Shown: one piece after another, positions 25,556 through 33,137 of the stretch
How the letters are laid out: each line of letters begins with the position of its first letter
Numbering within the stretch: position 1 is the stretch's first letter
From: Pseudalkalibacillus sp051842935
GTDB taxonomy: Bacteria; Bacillota; Bacilli; Bacillales; Fictibacillaceae
Direction of reading: 5' to 3'
Length of the DNA stretch: 64,000 nt
NCBI RefSeq assembly: GCF_051842935.1
Contig: NZ_JBPXRR010000001.1
Location: 1,178,001 to 1,242,000, forward strand
The notes under the pieces: model-generated
The model's input: the letters and a program-made list of their open reading frames with translations, nothing else
What the model was told of the DNA's origin: nothing
Databases searched by the model: none
Translations under genes and position numbers: made by a program

Positions 25556-26812
25556 CTGAAAACGAAAATTAAAAAATGGATTGATGAACACCGGGAAGAG
25601 GCGACGGACCTTTTACAGAAACTCGTCCAAGAGGGTAGTGAACAGGGAAATGAGCAAGGTGTCCAGCTTCTCGTAAAAGCGCATCTCGAAAATCTTGGAT
25701 TAGACGTAGACTACTGGATTCCGAGTGACGAGGCATTCCTTAATCACCCTTACTTTTGTGCAACTCGAAAGGATTTTTCCAAGAGTCCGAACATCGTAGG
25801 TACATGGAAAGGAACCGGTGGAGGTAAGTCGATCGTATTGAACGGGCATATCGATGTCGTGCCTCCCGGTGACTTGAACCAGTGGGATTATCCTCCTTAC
25901 AGTGGTCATATGGAAGACGGGAAGATGTACGGCAGGGGTGTCACTGACATGAAAGGCGGCAACCTCGCTCTACTTCTGGCGATCCAGTGTTTGAAAGAAC
26001 TGGGTGTGAAGCTGAAGGGGGATGTGCTTTTTCATAGTGTGATAGAAGAAGAGAGCGGTGGGGCTGGCACGCTGGCTGCGATTTTAAGAGGTCATACCGC
26101 TGATGCAGCCCTGGTGCCCGAACCGACGAACATGAAGATTTTTCCGAAACAACAAGGATCGATGTGGTTCCGACTGAAGATCAACGGTCGATCCGCGCAC
26201 GGTGGAACCCGGTATGAAGGCATCAGTGCGATTGAGAAAGCGATGCCGGTCATCCATGCGATACAAAACCTTGAACACGAGCGCAACAAGCGGGTGGATG
26301 ATCCACTTTACAGGAATACGCCGATCCCTCTACCAATCAATATTGGAAAAATTGAAGGCGGAAGCTGGCCGTCCTCTGTACCAGATGAAGTATTGATTGA
26401 AGGCAGAATCGGAGTTGGACCTCAAGAGACGTTAGAAGAGATAAAAGCTGAATTCGAACACTCGATGCGCCAGATCGAGGACAACTGGATTCAACAGCAT
26501 CCGGTTCAAGTGGAATGGTTCGGTGCGCAGTGGCTTCCAGGTTCTATAGACGTCGAGCACGAATTGATGGGTATCCTTCAAAGCAAGTATGAGGAAGTAT
26601 TGGGTGAACCTCCTGAGATTGAGGCGTCTCCTTGGGGAACAGATGGTGGACTTTTGACTCAGGTCGGAAACACACCGTCCATCGTGTTCGGCCCAGGTGT
26701 CACGGCATACGCGCATTACCCGAACGAATACATCGAGCTTGAAAAAGTGTTCCAAGTCGCTCAGATCTTCAGCCTCGTCATCTATGAGTGGTGTGAAGGG
26801 GAAGGGCTCTAA
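25556..26812 (+). CDS. yodQ: M20 peptidase/deacylase (YodQ-like) with CTG start
   Basis: 418 residues if translation begins at the CTG at 25556, 8 bases after GGGAGGAGG (25539-25547). No ATG, GTG or TTG exists in frame near that site; the first in-frame TTG (25838) lies inside the metal-binding motif and would remove 94 residues, so CTG (or the ATC before it) is the likely start. ArgE/DapE fold: NGHIDVVPPGD, GRGVTDMKGG, EEESGGAG and PEPT motifs place the two-metal site. YodQ probably removes the acetyl group added by AblB. Last gene of the lysine operon. Confidence 0.85.
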   Translation: MKTKIKKWIDEHREEATDLLQKLVQEGSEQGNEQGVQLLVKAHLENLGLDVDYWIPSDEAFLNHPYFCATRKDFSKSPNIVGTWKGTGGGKSIVLNGHIDVVPPGDLNQWDYPPYSGHMEDGKMYGRGVTDMKGGNLALLLAIQCLKELGVKLKGDVLFHSVIEEESGGAGTLAAILRGHTADAALVPEPTNMKIFPKQQGSMWFRLKINGRSAHGGTRYEGISAIEKAMPVIHAIQNLEHERNKRVDDPLYRNTPIPLPINIGKIEGGSWPSSVPDEVLIEGRIGVGPQETLEEIKAEFEHSMRQIEDNWIQQHPVQVEWFGAQWLPGSIDVEHELMGILQSKYEEVLGEPPEIEASPWGTDGGLLTQVGNTPSIVFGPGVTAYAHYPNEYIELEKVFQVAQIFSLVIYEWCEGEGL

Positions 26813-26844
26813 AAAGGATTCCATCGTAACCGATGGGATCTTTG
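26813..26844 (+). terminator. Terminator of lysine operon
   Basis: AAAGGATTCCATCG (26813-26826) pairs, with a bulge, with CGATGGGATCTTT (26831-26843). Confidence 0.7.
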
Positions 26845-26956
26845 TTATTACTTGAGGACAGATTTTTTTATTTTACAGAATCATCCGATTATTTCGCCGA
26901 TAACCTCTCCCAGAATATTGAACTTATGGTAGGATGAAGGGAAAGGGGAGGGACCG

Positions 26957-28453
26957 ATCATCAAGAAGCTAATACCAATTGCAATTGTCATCATCTTATT
27001 TATCTTGTTAGGTAATCAATTTCAGAAAGAAGAAGTACAGAACGTCCAAGTGAGCGAAGAAAATTTCGATGTCGTCGATTCTTACAAAAAGATACAGCGA
27101 TACAGTCGGCTGGGGTCTGATTATCGACGTGAATGGTTGAAGAAGGCGGATCAATACGGTTTAATTCAAAAGGTTAAGCATGAAGAAATACCGGTCATGG
27201 AATCGAATCGAACGATTAAAATACATGAGGTTTGGAACGCCAATACCGAATTTTTCATCATTTATAGTGTCAGTCTATTGCCAAGTGATGAAGAACCGAA
27301 AGACATCCCATACATGACGTTCGGCGATATTTTTTTACATAATGAAGAAAATCAAGAAGCACGTATTCTCGTTGATCCATATGAAACCAATCCAAACAAT
27401 AAAATGAATTCGACCTCGAATACAGGTTTCGTATATGAGGAGCGATTTTACCGAAGTATTTGGATTGAAGGGATGGACAGTCCTAGTTTCCACGAGGAAA
27501 TCATGGAATGGAACTTACCAACTGTTGAAGATGGAGACGCAGTCCAGCAACGGCTTGAATTGGTAAATGGTGTGACGTTTACCAATCTACAGATGGTTGA
27601 TAAAGATTGGAACATGACATCACTCAATCCTCTGACTGTGAATATGAAAATGACAAATTTCACAAAACCACTCGAATCCGCTCAATTGGATGGGGTTGTC
27701 CAATTGGCACCTGATACGACCTTACTGTTCAAGCGTTATGAAGTGTCATTTTTTGAAGAGCGGCTGTATATAGACATTGGTGAAAATAAAGATCAGTTGA
27801 AAGCGCTGACTTATAGCTTGAACGGACATGGAATGCAATCTTCAATCCAATCAGATGGAGAAGGGGAATTATACATTCAAGCCAATGAGAAGCCTATGGA
27901 TTCTGGAAAATTATCTATCCATTTTACAGAGGCATCTGTTCCGAGCAATGAAGAAGCGACCTATCAACTAACCGGTAAGAATATGGAGGATTTCAAGAAT
28001 GATTTATCTCAAGAAAAACCACCAATGCTTGCATTGAATGAAACATTCGGAAAAATCAACGGTGATGATACGTTTACAGCAAGAAGCCTGGATTACCGTG
28101 AAACTCCTGACGGAAACGCTGTCTCCTTCAATGTCAACTTAAAAGGGGACAACATCGATTATCAAGACTATTGGTTCAGAGATTATGCGGAGTATTTGGA
28201 GCATAAACAACATGATCCAAATGAAAAGCATCTGTTTATGGATCCTTTGGTCGAAGTGACAAACAGTAACGGGGAAAGGTTAGAACTTATGGAAGTTAGA
28301 AGTCAGCCGAGCGCAAATAGTATTAATATTAATATTGAAATAGCTAAGGATGTATTTATTGATCAGAATGAATTAAATTTCAGGTTCTTCCATTTTTCAA
28401 AACCGTATCCATTAGAAATGGAACTCATCGAGATTCCAATTCACACAGAGTAA
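26957..28453 (+). CDS. Membrane-anchored exoprotein, tandem paralogue 1
   Basis: Not recognised as a named family. The frame is open upstream of the TTG at 27005 and encodes a hydrophobic segment (KKLIPIAIVIILFILLGN) that matches the anchors of the two following paralogues. The only start near AAGGGGAGGG (26943-26952) is ATC at 26957 or 26960, a rare initiation codon; if TTG 27005 were used the anchor would be lost. Length 498 residues. After the anchor: a VVDSYKKI segment, EVWNANTEFFIIYSVSLLPSDEEP, and an extracellular domain rich in beta-type sequence. Alternatively the start ATG has been mutated. Confidence 0.7.
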   Translation: MIKKLIPIAIVIILFILLGNQFQKEEVQNVQVSEENFDVVDSYKKIQRYSRLGSDYRREWLKKADQYGLIQKVKHEEIPVMESNRTIKIHEVWNANTEFFIIYSVSLLPSDEEPKDIPYMTFGDIFLHNEENQEARILVDPYETNPNNKMNSTSNTGFVYEERFYRSIWIEGMDSPSFHEEIMEWNLPTVEDGDAVQQRLELVNGVTFTNLQMVDKDWNMTSLNPLTVNMKMTNFTKPLESAQLDGVVQLAPDTTLLFKRYEVSFFEERLYIDIGENKDQLKALTYSLNGHGMQSSIQSDGEGELYIQANEKPMDSGKLSIHFTEASVPSNEEATYQLTGKNMEDFKNDLSQEKPPMLALNETFGKINGDDTFTARSLDYRETPDGNAVSFNVNLKGDNIDYQDYWFRDYAEYLEHKQHDPNEKHLFMDPLVEVTNSNGERLELMEVRSQPSANSININIEIAKDVFIDQNELNFRFFHFSKPYPLEMELIEIPIHTE

Positions 28454-28471
28454 TTTTTAAGGGGGAAAATT

Positions 28472-29980
28472 GTGAAAGGGAAAAATACGCTCGCAAAACT
28501 TTTGCCAGTTTTATTGATTTTAGGTGCTTTCTTTTTTATTAGTGAAATGTTCAAAGAGAAAGAGCGAACGTCGTTTGCAGTCGATCGTGAGGCGTTCATT
28601 GTCGTCGATTCCGAAGAGGAATTGAAAGAAAGACTCGGAAGAGAAGTTCAATACTTTGACCCGGAAATGTTCAAACTCATGGAAAAACATAACCTTATCA
28701 CCGAAATTGAAAACGTCAATATCCCAGTTGTGGAGGAGCAACGGGAATTCCGAATTGAATCATTATATAATCAAGGGCTAGGTCTTTTCATGACATACAG
28801 CTTAGATGTATTGCCCAACGATGAAAGCCCGGATGATATTCCCTACTTTGAGTTTGACCGGTTAAAACTGACAGCAGATGGAGAAGATCCTCTCGAGCTC
28901 GGGGTTGGTAGACATGGTGGATTCCAGGACCAACATTGGCAAAGTGACGGTGTCGTCTTTCAAAACAGAATCTACCGTAGAGTAGTTTATGAACCAGACT
29001 GGAATGAAAAAGTTTTAAAAACATTATCCAGCTGGGTAAATAGTAAGGAAATGGATAACTTTGATCATATTAATGAAGCAATCATGAAAATATCCAAAAT
29101 CGAACTTCAAGAGGTGGAATTGGTAAAGAAGGGGAATGCAGGTGGTGAAAAGTTCGCACTCCAGGACATTGCGCTCGATTACCAGATGAAGAGTCAGGAT
29201 CCGTTGCTTGAATCCGTCTCCGTTAACAAATCAACCAATCTTGGGAATGGGAGGTCCATCACTTATACAGATTTTGAAACAAGGCTTCATCAGAAACGTC
29301 TTTATTTTGAGATGAATTCACCTCTAGAACTGAATGAAGTTTACTACAAGTATGGAAAAATCGAGGGTCAATCGTCCGTTCGTAAAGATGCAGACGGTAG
29401 ACAATATATCGAAATTTATCATGACCCCTACAACGGCGATTTGGGACCTGATGAGCCGACGATTTCACTCCTATCAGGATCCTATCCAACAGATGAAGAA
29501 TTAACGTTTACGATTACGAAGGATGAATTTCAAAAGTTTCGAGCAAAAATGGAACAAGACGAAAATGTTTACGAAATCAATCGTGATTTAGGTGTGGTGA
29601 ATACGATAGATTTTGAACTCGTCAAATTGGAAATAAACCCGAATGGACCACATCAGGACAATTATGGTTTCTTTTTAAAGGTAGATCCAGAGCATGAGTA
29701 TGATCGTCATATATACTTCCAAAGCTATGAAAGATACTTGGAAACGATTAAAGAACATCCTGAAGCAGAAATGCATTTTAGGGGGCAACCCATGATGGAA
29801 GTGAAAGATCAAGATGGTAATCCGGTTCGGGCAGATCAACACTACTCAGATGAATCCGGTCATTTCTATGGTTTCGAACCTCATTCTTTTGATGAAATTG
29901 AGGAATTGAACATCCGCATATTCAATCTTCCAATGTATGTTGATTTTGCCGAAAATGAAGTATCATTGGGAAGTGAATGA
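28472..29980 (+). CDS. Membrane-anchored exoprotein, tandem paralogue 2
   Basis: 502 residues from a GTG after AGGGGG. One N-terminal membrane anchor (about 8-25) and a large outside domain. Shared marks with the flanking paralogues are VVDSEEEL near residue 45, VEEQREFRIES, LDVLPNDESPDDIPYFEF, and a PTISLLSGSYPTDEELTFTI segment. No catalytic motif, sorting signal or cell-wall repeat is visible. It follows paralogue 1 by 18 bases. The role is unknown; tandem triplication of anchored exodomains suggests sensor or surface decoy proteins, which is only a guess. Confidence 0.75.
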   Translation: MKGKNTLAKLLPVLLILGAFFFISEMFKEKERTSFAVDREAFIVVDSEEELKERLGREVQYFDPEMFKLMEKHNLITEIENVNIPVVEEQREFRIESLYNQGLGLFMTYSLDVLPNDESPDDIPYFEFDRLKLTADGEDPLELGVGRHGGFQDQHWQSDGVVFQNRIYRRVVYEPDWNEKVLKTLSSWVNSKEMDNFDHINEAIMKISKIELQEVELVKKGNAGGEKFALQDIALDYQMKSQDPLLESVSVNKSTNLGNGRSITYTDFETRLHQKRLYFEMNSPLELNEVYYKYGKIEGQSSVRKDADGRQYIEIYHDPYNGDLGPDEPTISLLSGSYPTDEELTFTITKDEFQKFRAKMEQDENVYEINRDLGVVNTIDFELVKLEINPNGPHQDNYGFFLKVDPEHEYDRHIYFQSYERYLETIKEHPEAEMHFRGQPMMEVKDQDGNPVRADQHYSDESGHFYGFEPHSFDEIEELNIRIFNLPMYVDFAENEVSLGSE

Positions 29981-29982
29981 TG

Positions 29983-30008
29983 AAAAAGCACCTGTGTGGG
30001 TGCTTTTT
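29983..30008 (+). terminator. Terminator between paralogues 2 and 3
   Basis: AAAAAGCACC (29983-29992) pairs with GGTGCTTTTT (29999-30008). Confidence 0.8.
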
Positions 30009-30034
30009 CAACGTCGGTGTTAAGGTGGGATGAG

Positions 30035-31465
30035 ATGAAATCCAAGACATATTTGAAGCTGCTCCCAGTGCTGATTCTTATTGCAGCTTTTATCATTGTT
30101 AGCAACTATGCAAAAGAAGAAGCATCTACTTCGTTTGAGGTTGACCGTGAGAATTTTAAAGTTGTAGATACGGAAGATGAACTTGAATCATTGTTAGCTG
30201 GACAGTCGAGGTATAACGGAGACCTTTTAATAAAAGCTTATCAATATGATCTGATGAAAGAAATTGAAGGTGTAAAAGTCCCATTGATTGATGAACAGAG
30301 AGATTTTAGGGTCGAATCCATGTGGAATCACCGACTTGATTTGATCCTGACTTATAGTTTCAATTTGTTGCCGAGCGATAAAATTCCAGAGGCAATTCCA
30401 CATCTTCGTGTGAATGAGTTAACCTATCATCCAGACGATGATGACCCTTTGAATATGACCGTCCAAACTCATAATCAGGTGGGTGGGAACTATTGGCCGA
30501 ATGATGGGGTCGTTTATGAGAACCGGTTGTACCGAAGAACGGTCTTGATTCCTGTCATGACAGAAGATCTGTATGACCAAATTCGAAATTGGTCAGAAGG
30601 TCCATCCAACTTTAATGACGCTGCGGAATCCATCCATCAAGTGGATCTGAAGAACATCGAGCTTGTGACGAAAAAAGAAAATGGTGCAGAAACCAAGACG
30701 ATGGAGGATGTTGAAATTCCTTATCGCTTTCAGGAATTCAATCCTAAACTGGAAACGTTTCAACTCGACCAATCCGTTGATTTGAAGGAACAATCCAGCA
30801 TCACTTATACGAAATTCGATAAGCATTTATATGACGATCGTCTCTATTTTTCACTACAAACGAAAACTGAGCTACGGACGTTAACATTTAGAGTGAATGG
30901 TATGATGGGCAATAGCTCCATTCTAAAAGATGAAGAAGGTCATACTTACATTCAACTCCATCATTATCCAAGCCTACTGAATGACGAAATCCAATTCTCG
31001 CTATTATCTGGACTTTATACCACCGGAGATGAACTCGATTTTACAATTGAAAAAGAACATCTTCAGGCGGTTCAGAACGGAGGAAAGGAGCGACGATTGG
31101 AGCGTGATATCGGGGAAATTCATGATGTGTCCTTCAGGTTAGAAGATATCAGAAGCTTAGGAGAGGTTTTTGAAGGTAGCGATTACGCTATTACGATAGC
31201 GGTTGAAGCGGAGGGTGATCGTGATTTACACTTCAGACCCGATGATGAAGAAGAGCCCTTACATGCCAATCCGATTATTGATGTGCGCGATCAGGATGGG
31301 GAATCTGTACGGATCAATCTTTTGCCAACGTCGGGCAGTGCTTCCCAAATGATCGGCCTGACTAAAAAAGACTTCAAAAAGGTAGAAGCGCTGCACATTA
31401 AAATATACAACATTTCAAAACAAGTTAACTTCCATGAAAAAGAAAGCACCTTCCGCTTGAATTAG
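30035..31465 (+). CDS. Membrane-anchored exoprotein, tandem paralogue 3
   Basis: 476 residues from the ATG at 30035 after AAGGTGGGATG. The same design as the two upstream genes: short basic start, one anchor (LLPVLILIAAFIIVSNYA), VVDTEDELESL, IDEQRDFRVES, FNLLPSDKIPEAIPH and a FSLLSGLYTTGDELDFTI segment. Sequence divergence among the three is substantial, so the duplications are not recent. A terminator separates it from paralogue 2, so its expression may be lower or separate. Confidence 0.75.
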   Translation: MKSKTYLKLLPVLILIAAFIIVSNYAKEEASTSFEVDRENFKVVDTEDELESLLAGQSRYNGDLLIKAYQYDLMKEIEGVKVPLIDEQRDFRVESMWNHRLDLILTYSFNLLPSDKIPEAIPHLRVNELTYHPDDDDPLNMTVQTHNQVGGNYWPNDGVVYENRLYRRTVLIPVMTEDLYDQIRNWSEGPSNFNDAAESIHQVDLKNIELVTKKENGAETKTMEDVEIPYRFQEFNPKLETFQLDQSVDLKEQSSITYTKFDKHLYDDRLYFSLQTKTELRTLTFRVNGMMGNSSILKDEEGHTYIQLHHYPSLLNDEIQFSLLSGLYTTGDELDFTIEKEHLQAVQNGGKERRLERDIGEIHDVSFRLEDIRSLGEVFEGSDYAITIAVEAEGDRDLHFRPDDEEEPLHANPIIDVRDQDGESVRINLLPTSGSASQMIGLTKKDFKKVEALHIKIYNISKQVNFHEKESTFRLN

Positions 31466-31494
31466 ACACCTGAATCATATTCAGGTGTTTTTTT
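31466..31494 (+). terminator. Terminator after paralogue 3
   Basis: ACACCTGAA (31466-31474) pairs with TTCAGGTGT (31480-31488), then TTTTTT. Confidence 0.88.
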
Positions 31495-31566
31495 ATCTGT
31501 AAAAGTACTAATCACCGTCCCACCTGCATACAAATTAGTCTTATCACACTTGAGGGAGGAGACGAG

Positions 31567-31977
31567 ATGATTTATAAACAGATCGTTCAGAAGTTTCAGG
31601 ATGAAGTATTGAACGAGAGGTGTTACGACAACTTTTTTCTCTACTGTCATCGAGATTTCACCTTCAAATCAAACGATGATCGCTGTGTTTTCGGATTGGA
31701 TGCTTTCGCCGAACACATGAATGACTACCAGCAGGCTTTTCCAGATTTGACCTATTGTACGGAGAACATGTACCAGGACGGGAGTTGTGTCGTCGTCTAC
31801 TGGAAGATGAAAGGAACGAACAAAGCCCCTCTACAATATTATCCTGCCACCTATAAACGCATAGAGCTCCACGGCAGTTCGTTTTTCAAATTTAAAGACG
31901 GAAAAATTTATGAAAACTATGTATGCTTCAACGAATACGAAATTCCGAAGCAACTCGGTCTATTGCAGAATGTATAA
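31567..31977 (+). CDS. SnoaL/NTF2-like protein
   Basis: 136 residues with the cone-shaped NTF2-like fold pattern: an N-terminal helix, FGLDAFAEHMNDYQQAFPDLTY, CVVVYWKMKGTNKAP and a C-terminal FFKFKDGKIYENYVCFNEYE pair of strands. SnoaL-like domains act as small-molecule cyclases, isomerases or binding proteins; no specific ligand can be named. Very strong GAGGGAGGAG ribosome site. Single gene with its own terminator. Confidence 0.78.
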   Translation: MIYKQIVQKFQDEVLNERCYDNFFLYCHRDFTFKSNDDRCVFGLDAFAEHMNDYQQAFPDLTYCTENMYQDGSCVVVYWKMKGTNKAPLQYYPATYKRIELHGSSFFKFKDGKIYENYVCFNEYEIPKQLGLLQNV

Positions 31978-31981
31978 TGCG

Positions 31982-32009
31982 AAAAAGCCTCTATTATAGA
32001 GGCTTTTTT
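31982..32009. terminator. Bidirectional terminator
   Basis: AAAAAGCCTCTA (31982-31993) pairs with TAGAGGCTTTTTT (31997-32009) between convergent genes. Confidence 0.85.
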
Positions 32010-32269
32010 CATGTCAAAAATGGATTTTGGGACGAGCTTGCACGTGCCTTGAACGTTTCTTCATTCTCAATCAAACCGCAAGCACCGCACTGGACGCGAT
32101 AATGGGATCCACTATAAGGAATGTGGAACGTATCTAAATGATCGTTGGAATATTCCTCAACCACATCACCTGACTGTGGATCCAGTTTGACACCTTTAGG
32201 GATCTGTTCAATCATGTTAAAGCGCGTTCGGTTGGTCTTGCAGCCGGGACATAAATAAGGTCCACCCAT
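32009..32269 (-). CDS. Small zinc-ribbon protein
   Basis: 86 residues from the ATG at 32269, 8 bases after AGGAGG (minus strand). CPGC near residues 7-10 and CGAC near 67-70 make a split zinc ribbon, with a middle segment containing IPKGVKLDPQSGDVVEEYS. I do not recognise the family by name. It is divergent from a small gene with a forespore-type promoter. Confidence 0.7.
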   Translation of the reverse strand: MGGPYLCPGCKTNRTRFNMIEQIPKGVKLDPQSGDVVEEYSNDHLDTFHIPYSGSHYRVQCGACGLIENEETFKARASSSQNPFLT

Positions 32270-32309
32270 AGCGAACACCTCCTATCACTTAGAATGACCA
32301 GATTTTGAA

Positions 32310-32338
32310 GAATTATGAAATCGGAATGGCTCATACTA
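32310..32338 (+). promoter_or_regulatory. Candidate SigG promoter
   Basis: CATACTA (32332-32338) is the SigG -10 consensus, with GAATT (32310-32314) 17 bases upstream as -35. It precedes the 43-residue gene at 32363. Confidence 0.6.
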
Positions 32339-32362
32339 AGAAAAAGAATAGGAGGGATCCCA

Positions 32363-32494
32363 ATGGGCAAACAGAAAAAAGGAAATGCAAACGCACAACG
32401 AAACAATAATGCAAAAGCAATGGAAAAACGCGCAAAATCAGGTGAAATGCCAAACTTCGCTGAAGTAGAAGCGAAAAAGATGGAGAGCGAATGA
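32363..32494 (+). CDS. 43-residue hydrophilic protein, probable forespore product
   Basis: The ATG follows AGGAGGG (32350-32356). The product is very rich in Lys, Asn, Ala, Gln and Glu with no hydrophobic core (for example NANAQRNNNAKAMEKRAK near residues 8-25), like minor small acid-soluble spore proteins. I cannot assign it to a named Ssp family. The upstream CATACTA promoter element supports expression in the forespore. Confidence 0.65.
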   Translation: MGKQKKGNANAQRNNNAKAMEKRAKSGEMPNFAEVEAKKMESE

Positions 32495-32514
32495 AATAGA
32501 GGGACTGTTTTTTT

Positions 32515-32535
32515 GTTCTATTTGAGCAAAAGAAC
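32515..32535. promoter_or_regulatory. Spaced GTTCT/AGAAC inverted repeat upstream of sinI
   Basis: GTTCT (32515-32519) and AGAAC (32531-32535) form a 21-bp inverted repeat with wider spacing than the three at the tapA promoter. It may be an additional SinR site near the sinI-like promoter. Confidence 0.4.
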
Positions 32536-32571
32536 AACTCCCATATATGACAAAATTTTCTGACAATAATG

Positions 32572-32601
32572 TTGCTTCATAGTACTATAGATGTATATAA
32601 T
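32572..32601 (+). promoter_or_regulatory. SigA-type promoter of riboswitch-sinI
   Basis: TTGCTT (32572-32577), 18 bases, TATAAT (32596-32601). Transcription would begin about 20 bases before the aptamer. Confidence 0.7.
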
Positions 32602-32626
32602 AGAACTAATTAAATAGTTCGTTATA

Positions 32627-32707
32627 GCTATGGGAGACAATGAAGCGCATATACATTTGGGCACTTATGCTGCGCGGAGTCAGTGGTGCAACCGACCCGA
32701 CATATCA
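32627..32707 (+). promoter_or_regulatory. c-di-GMP-II riboswitch before sinI-like gene
   Basis: The leader carries the signature parts of the class II c-di-GMP aptamer in order: GAGACAATGA (32634-32643), TTTGGGCACTT (32656-32666), GGAGTCAGTGGTGCAACC (32676-32693) and GACC. This matches my memory of the Clostridium acetobutylicum class II aptamer at nearly all conserved positions, including the UUGGGCACUU and GUGCAACCGACC pseudoknot strands. TATGG and CCGACATA can close the outer stem. The sinI-like ATG is about 42 bases after the aptamer, with GAGGAGGG between, and no terminator is visible, so control may act on translation. Confidence 0.88.
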
Positions 32708-32748
32708 GGAGACTAAAATCCAGGATCGTGATAAGAGGAGGGCTACCA

Positions 32749-32886
32749 ATGAATGAAGTGCCTGTTAAAATCATTGACCAAGACTGGGTTGCACTGATCC
32801 TTGAAGCAAAGTCGCTCGGACTGACCAAAGAAGAGATCCAAGCTTTCCTGGAAATGACAACAAGAAAACACCACATACAGAAGTAA
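32749..32886 (+). CDS. SinI-like antirepressor (plus-strand copy)
   Basis: 45 residues from an ATG after AGAGGAGGG. The central DQDWVALILEAKSLGLTKEEIQAFLE is the SinI/SinR dimerisation motif (compare DEEWVELMVEAKEANISPEEIR in B. subtilis SinI). There is no DNA-binding domain, so it should titrate a SinR-type repressor by forming heterodimers. The c-di-GMP-II riboswitch lies in its leader and a terminator follows at once, so this is a dedicated riboswitch-antirepressor unit just upstream of the matrix operon. Confidence 0.88.
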   Translation: MNEVPVKIIDQDWVALILEAKSLGLTKEEIQAFLEMTTRKHHIQK

Positions 32887-32894
32887 ATATTTAG

Positions 32895-32922
32895 GACCCA
32901 CACCGGTTGTGTGGGTCTTTTT
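32895..32922 (+). terminator. Terminator after sinI-like gene
   Basis: GACCCACAC (32895-32903) pairs with GTGTGGGTC (32909-32917), then TTTTT. It separates the sinI-like unit from the matrix operon. Confidence 0.88.
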
Positions 32923-32932
32923 CTTTGTGGTC

Positions 32933-32948
32933 GTTCTGTAAAAAGAAC
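32933..32948. promoter_or_regulatory. SinR-type operator 1
   Basis: 16-bp palindrome GTTCTGTAAAAAGAAC. GTTCTNT is the known SinR half-site in B. subtilis. Confidence 0.7.
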
Positions 32949-33008
32949 ATAGTAAAAAAGTTGAAAAACTACGAAAAAGGGAGTATAAGCGAGTATTACT
33001 AAGGTATT

Positions 33009-33024
33009 GTTCTTCAAAACGAAC
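33009..33024. promoter_or_regulatory. SinR-type operator 2
   Basis: 16-bp palindrome GTTCTTCAAAACGAAC, 76 bp downstream of operator 1. Confidence 0.7.
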
Positions 33025-33044
33025 GATATGGTACTATAGAAGGG

Positions 33045-33073
33045 TTTAAACGTTCTTTATAACGGTATATAAT
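33045..33073 (+). promoter_or_regulatory. tapA operon promoter with internal SinR half-site
   Basis: TTTAAA (33045-33050), 17 bases, TATAAT (33068-33073). A GTTCTTT half-site (33052-33058) sits in the spacer, so a bound repressor would block RNA polymerase directly. Confidence 0.7.
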
Positions 33074-33087
33074 CACAAGTGTAAGAT

Positions 33088-33103
33088 GTTCTTTAAAAAG
33101 AAC
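33088..33103. promoter_or_regulatory. SinR-type operator 3
   Basis: 16-bp palindrome GTTCTTTAAAAAGAAC just downstream of the predicted transcription start, 79 bp after operator 2. Confidence 0.72.
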
Positions 33104-33137
33104 AACACTTACAAAACCCATAACAAAGTAGGTGGGA

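Noticed and set aside
25838..26812. TTG at 25838 as start of the YodQ-like deacylase
   Set aside because: It would begin inside the NGHIDVV metal motif, and a strong ribosome site with an open frame lies 94 codons upstream.
27005..28453. TTG at 27005 as start of exoprotein paralogue 1
   Set aside because: It removes most of the anchor found in both paralogues and has no ribosome site at the right distance. Kept only as an alternative.
32597..32748. Plain untranslated leader without function before the sinI-like gene
   Set aside because: The conserved strings of the c-di-GMP-II aptamer occur in the right order and spacing.
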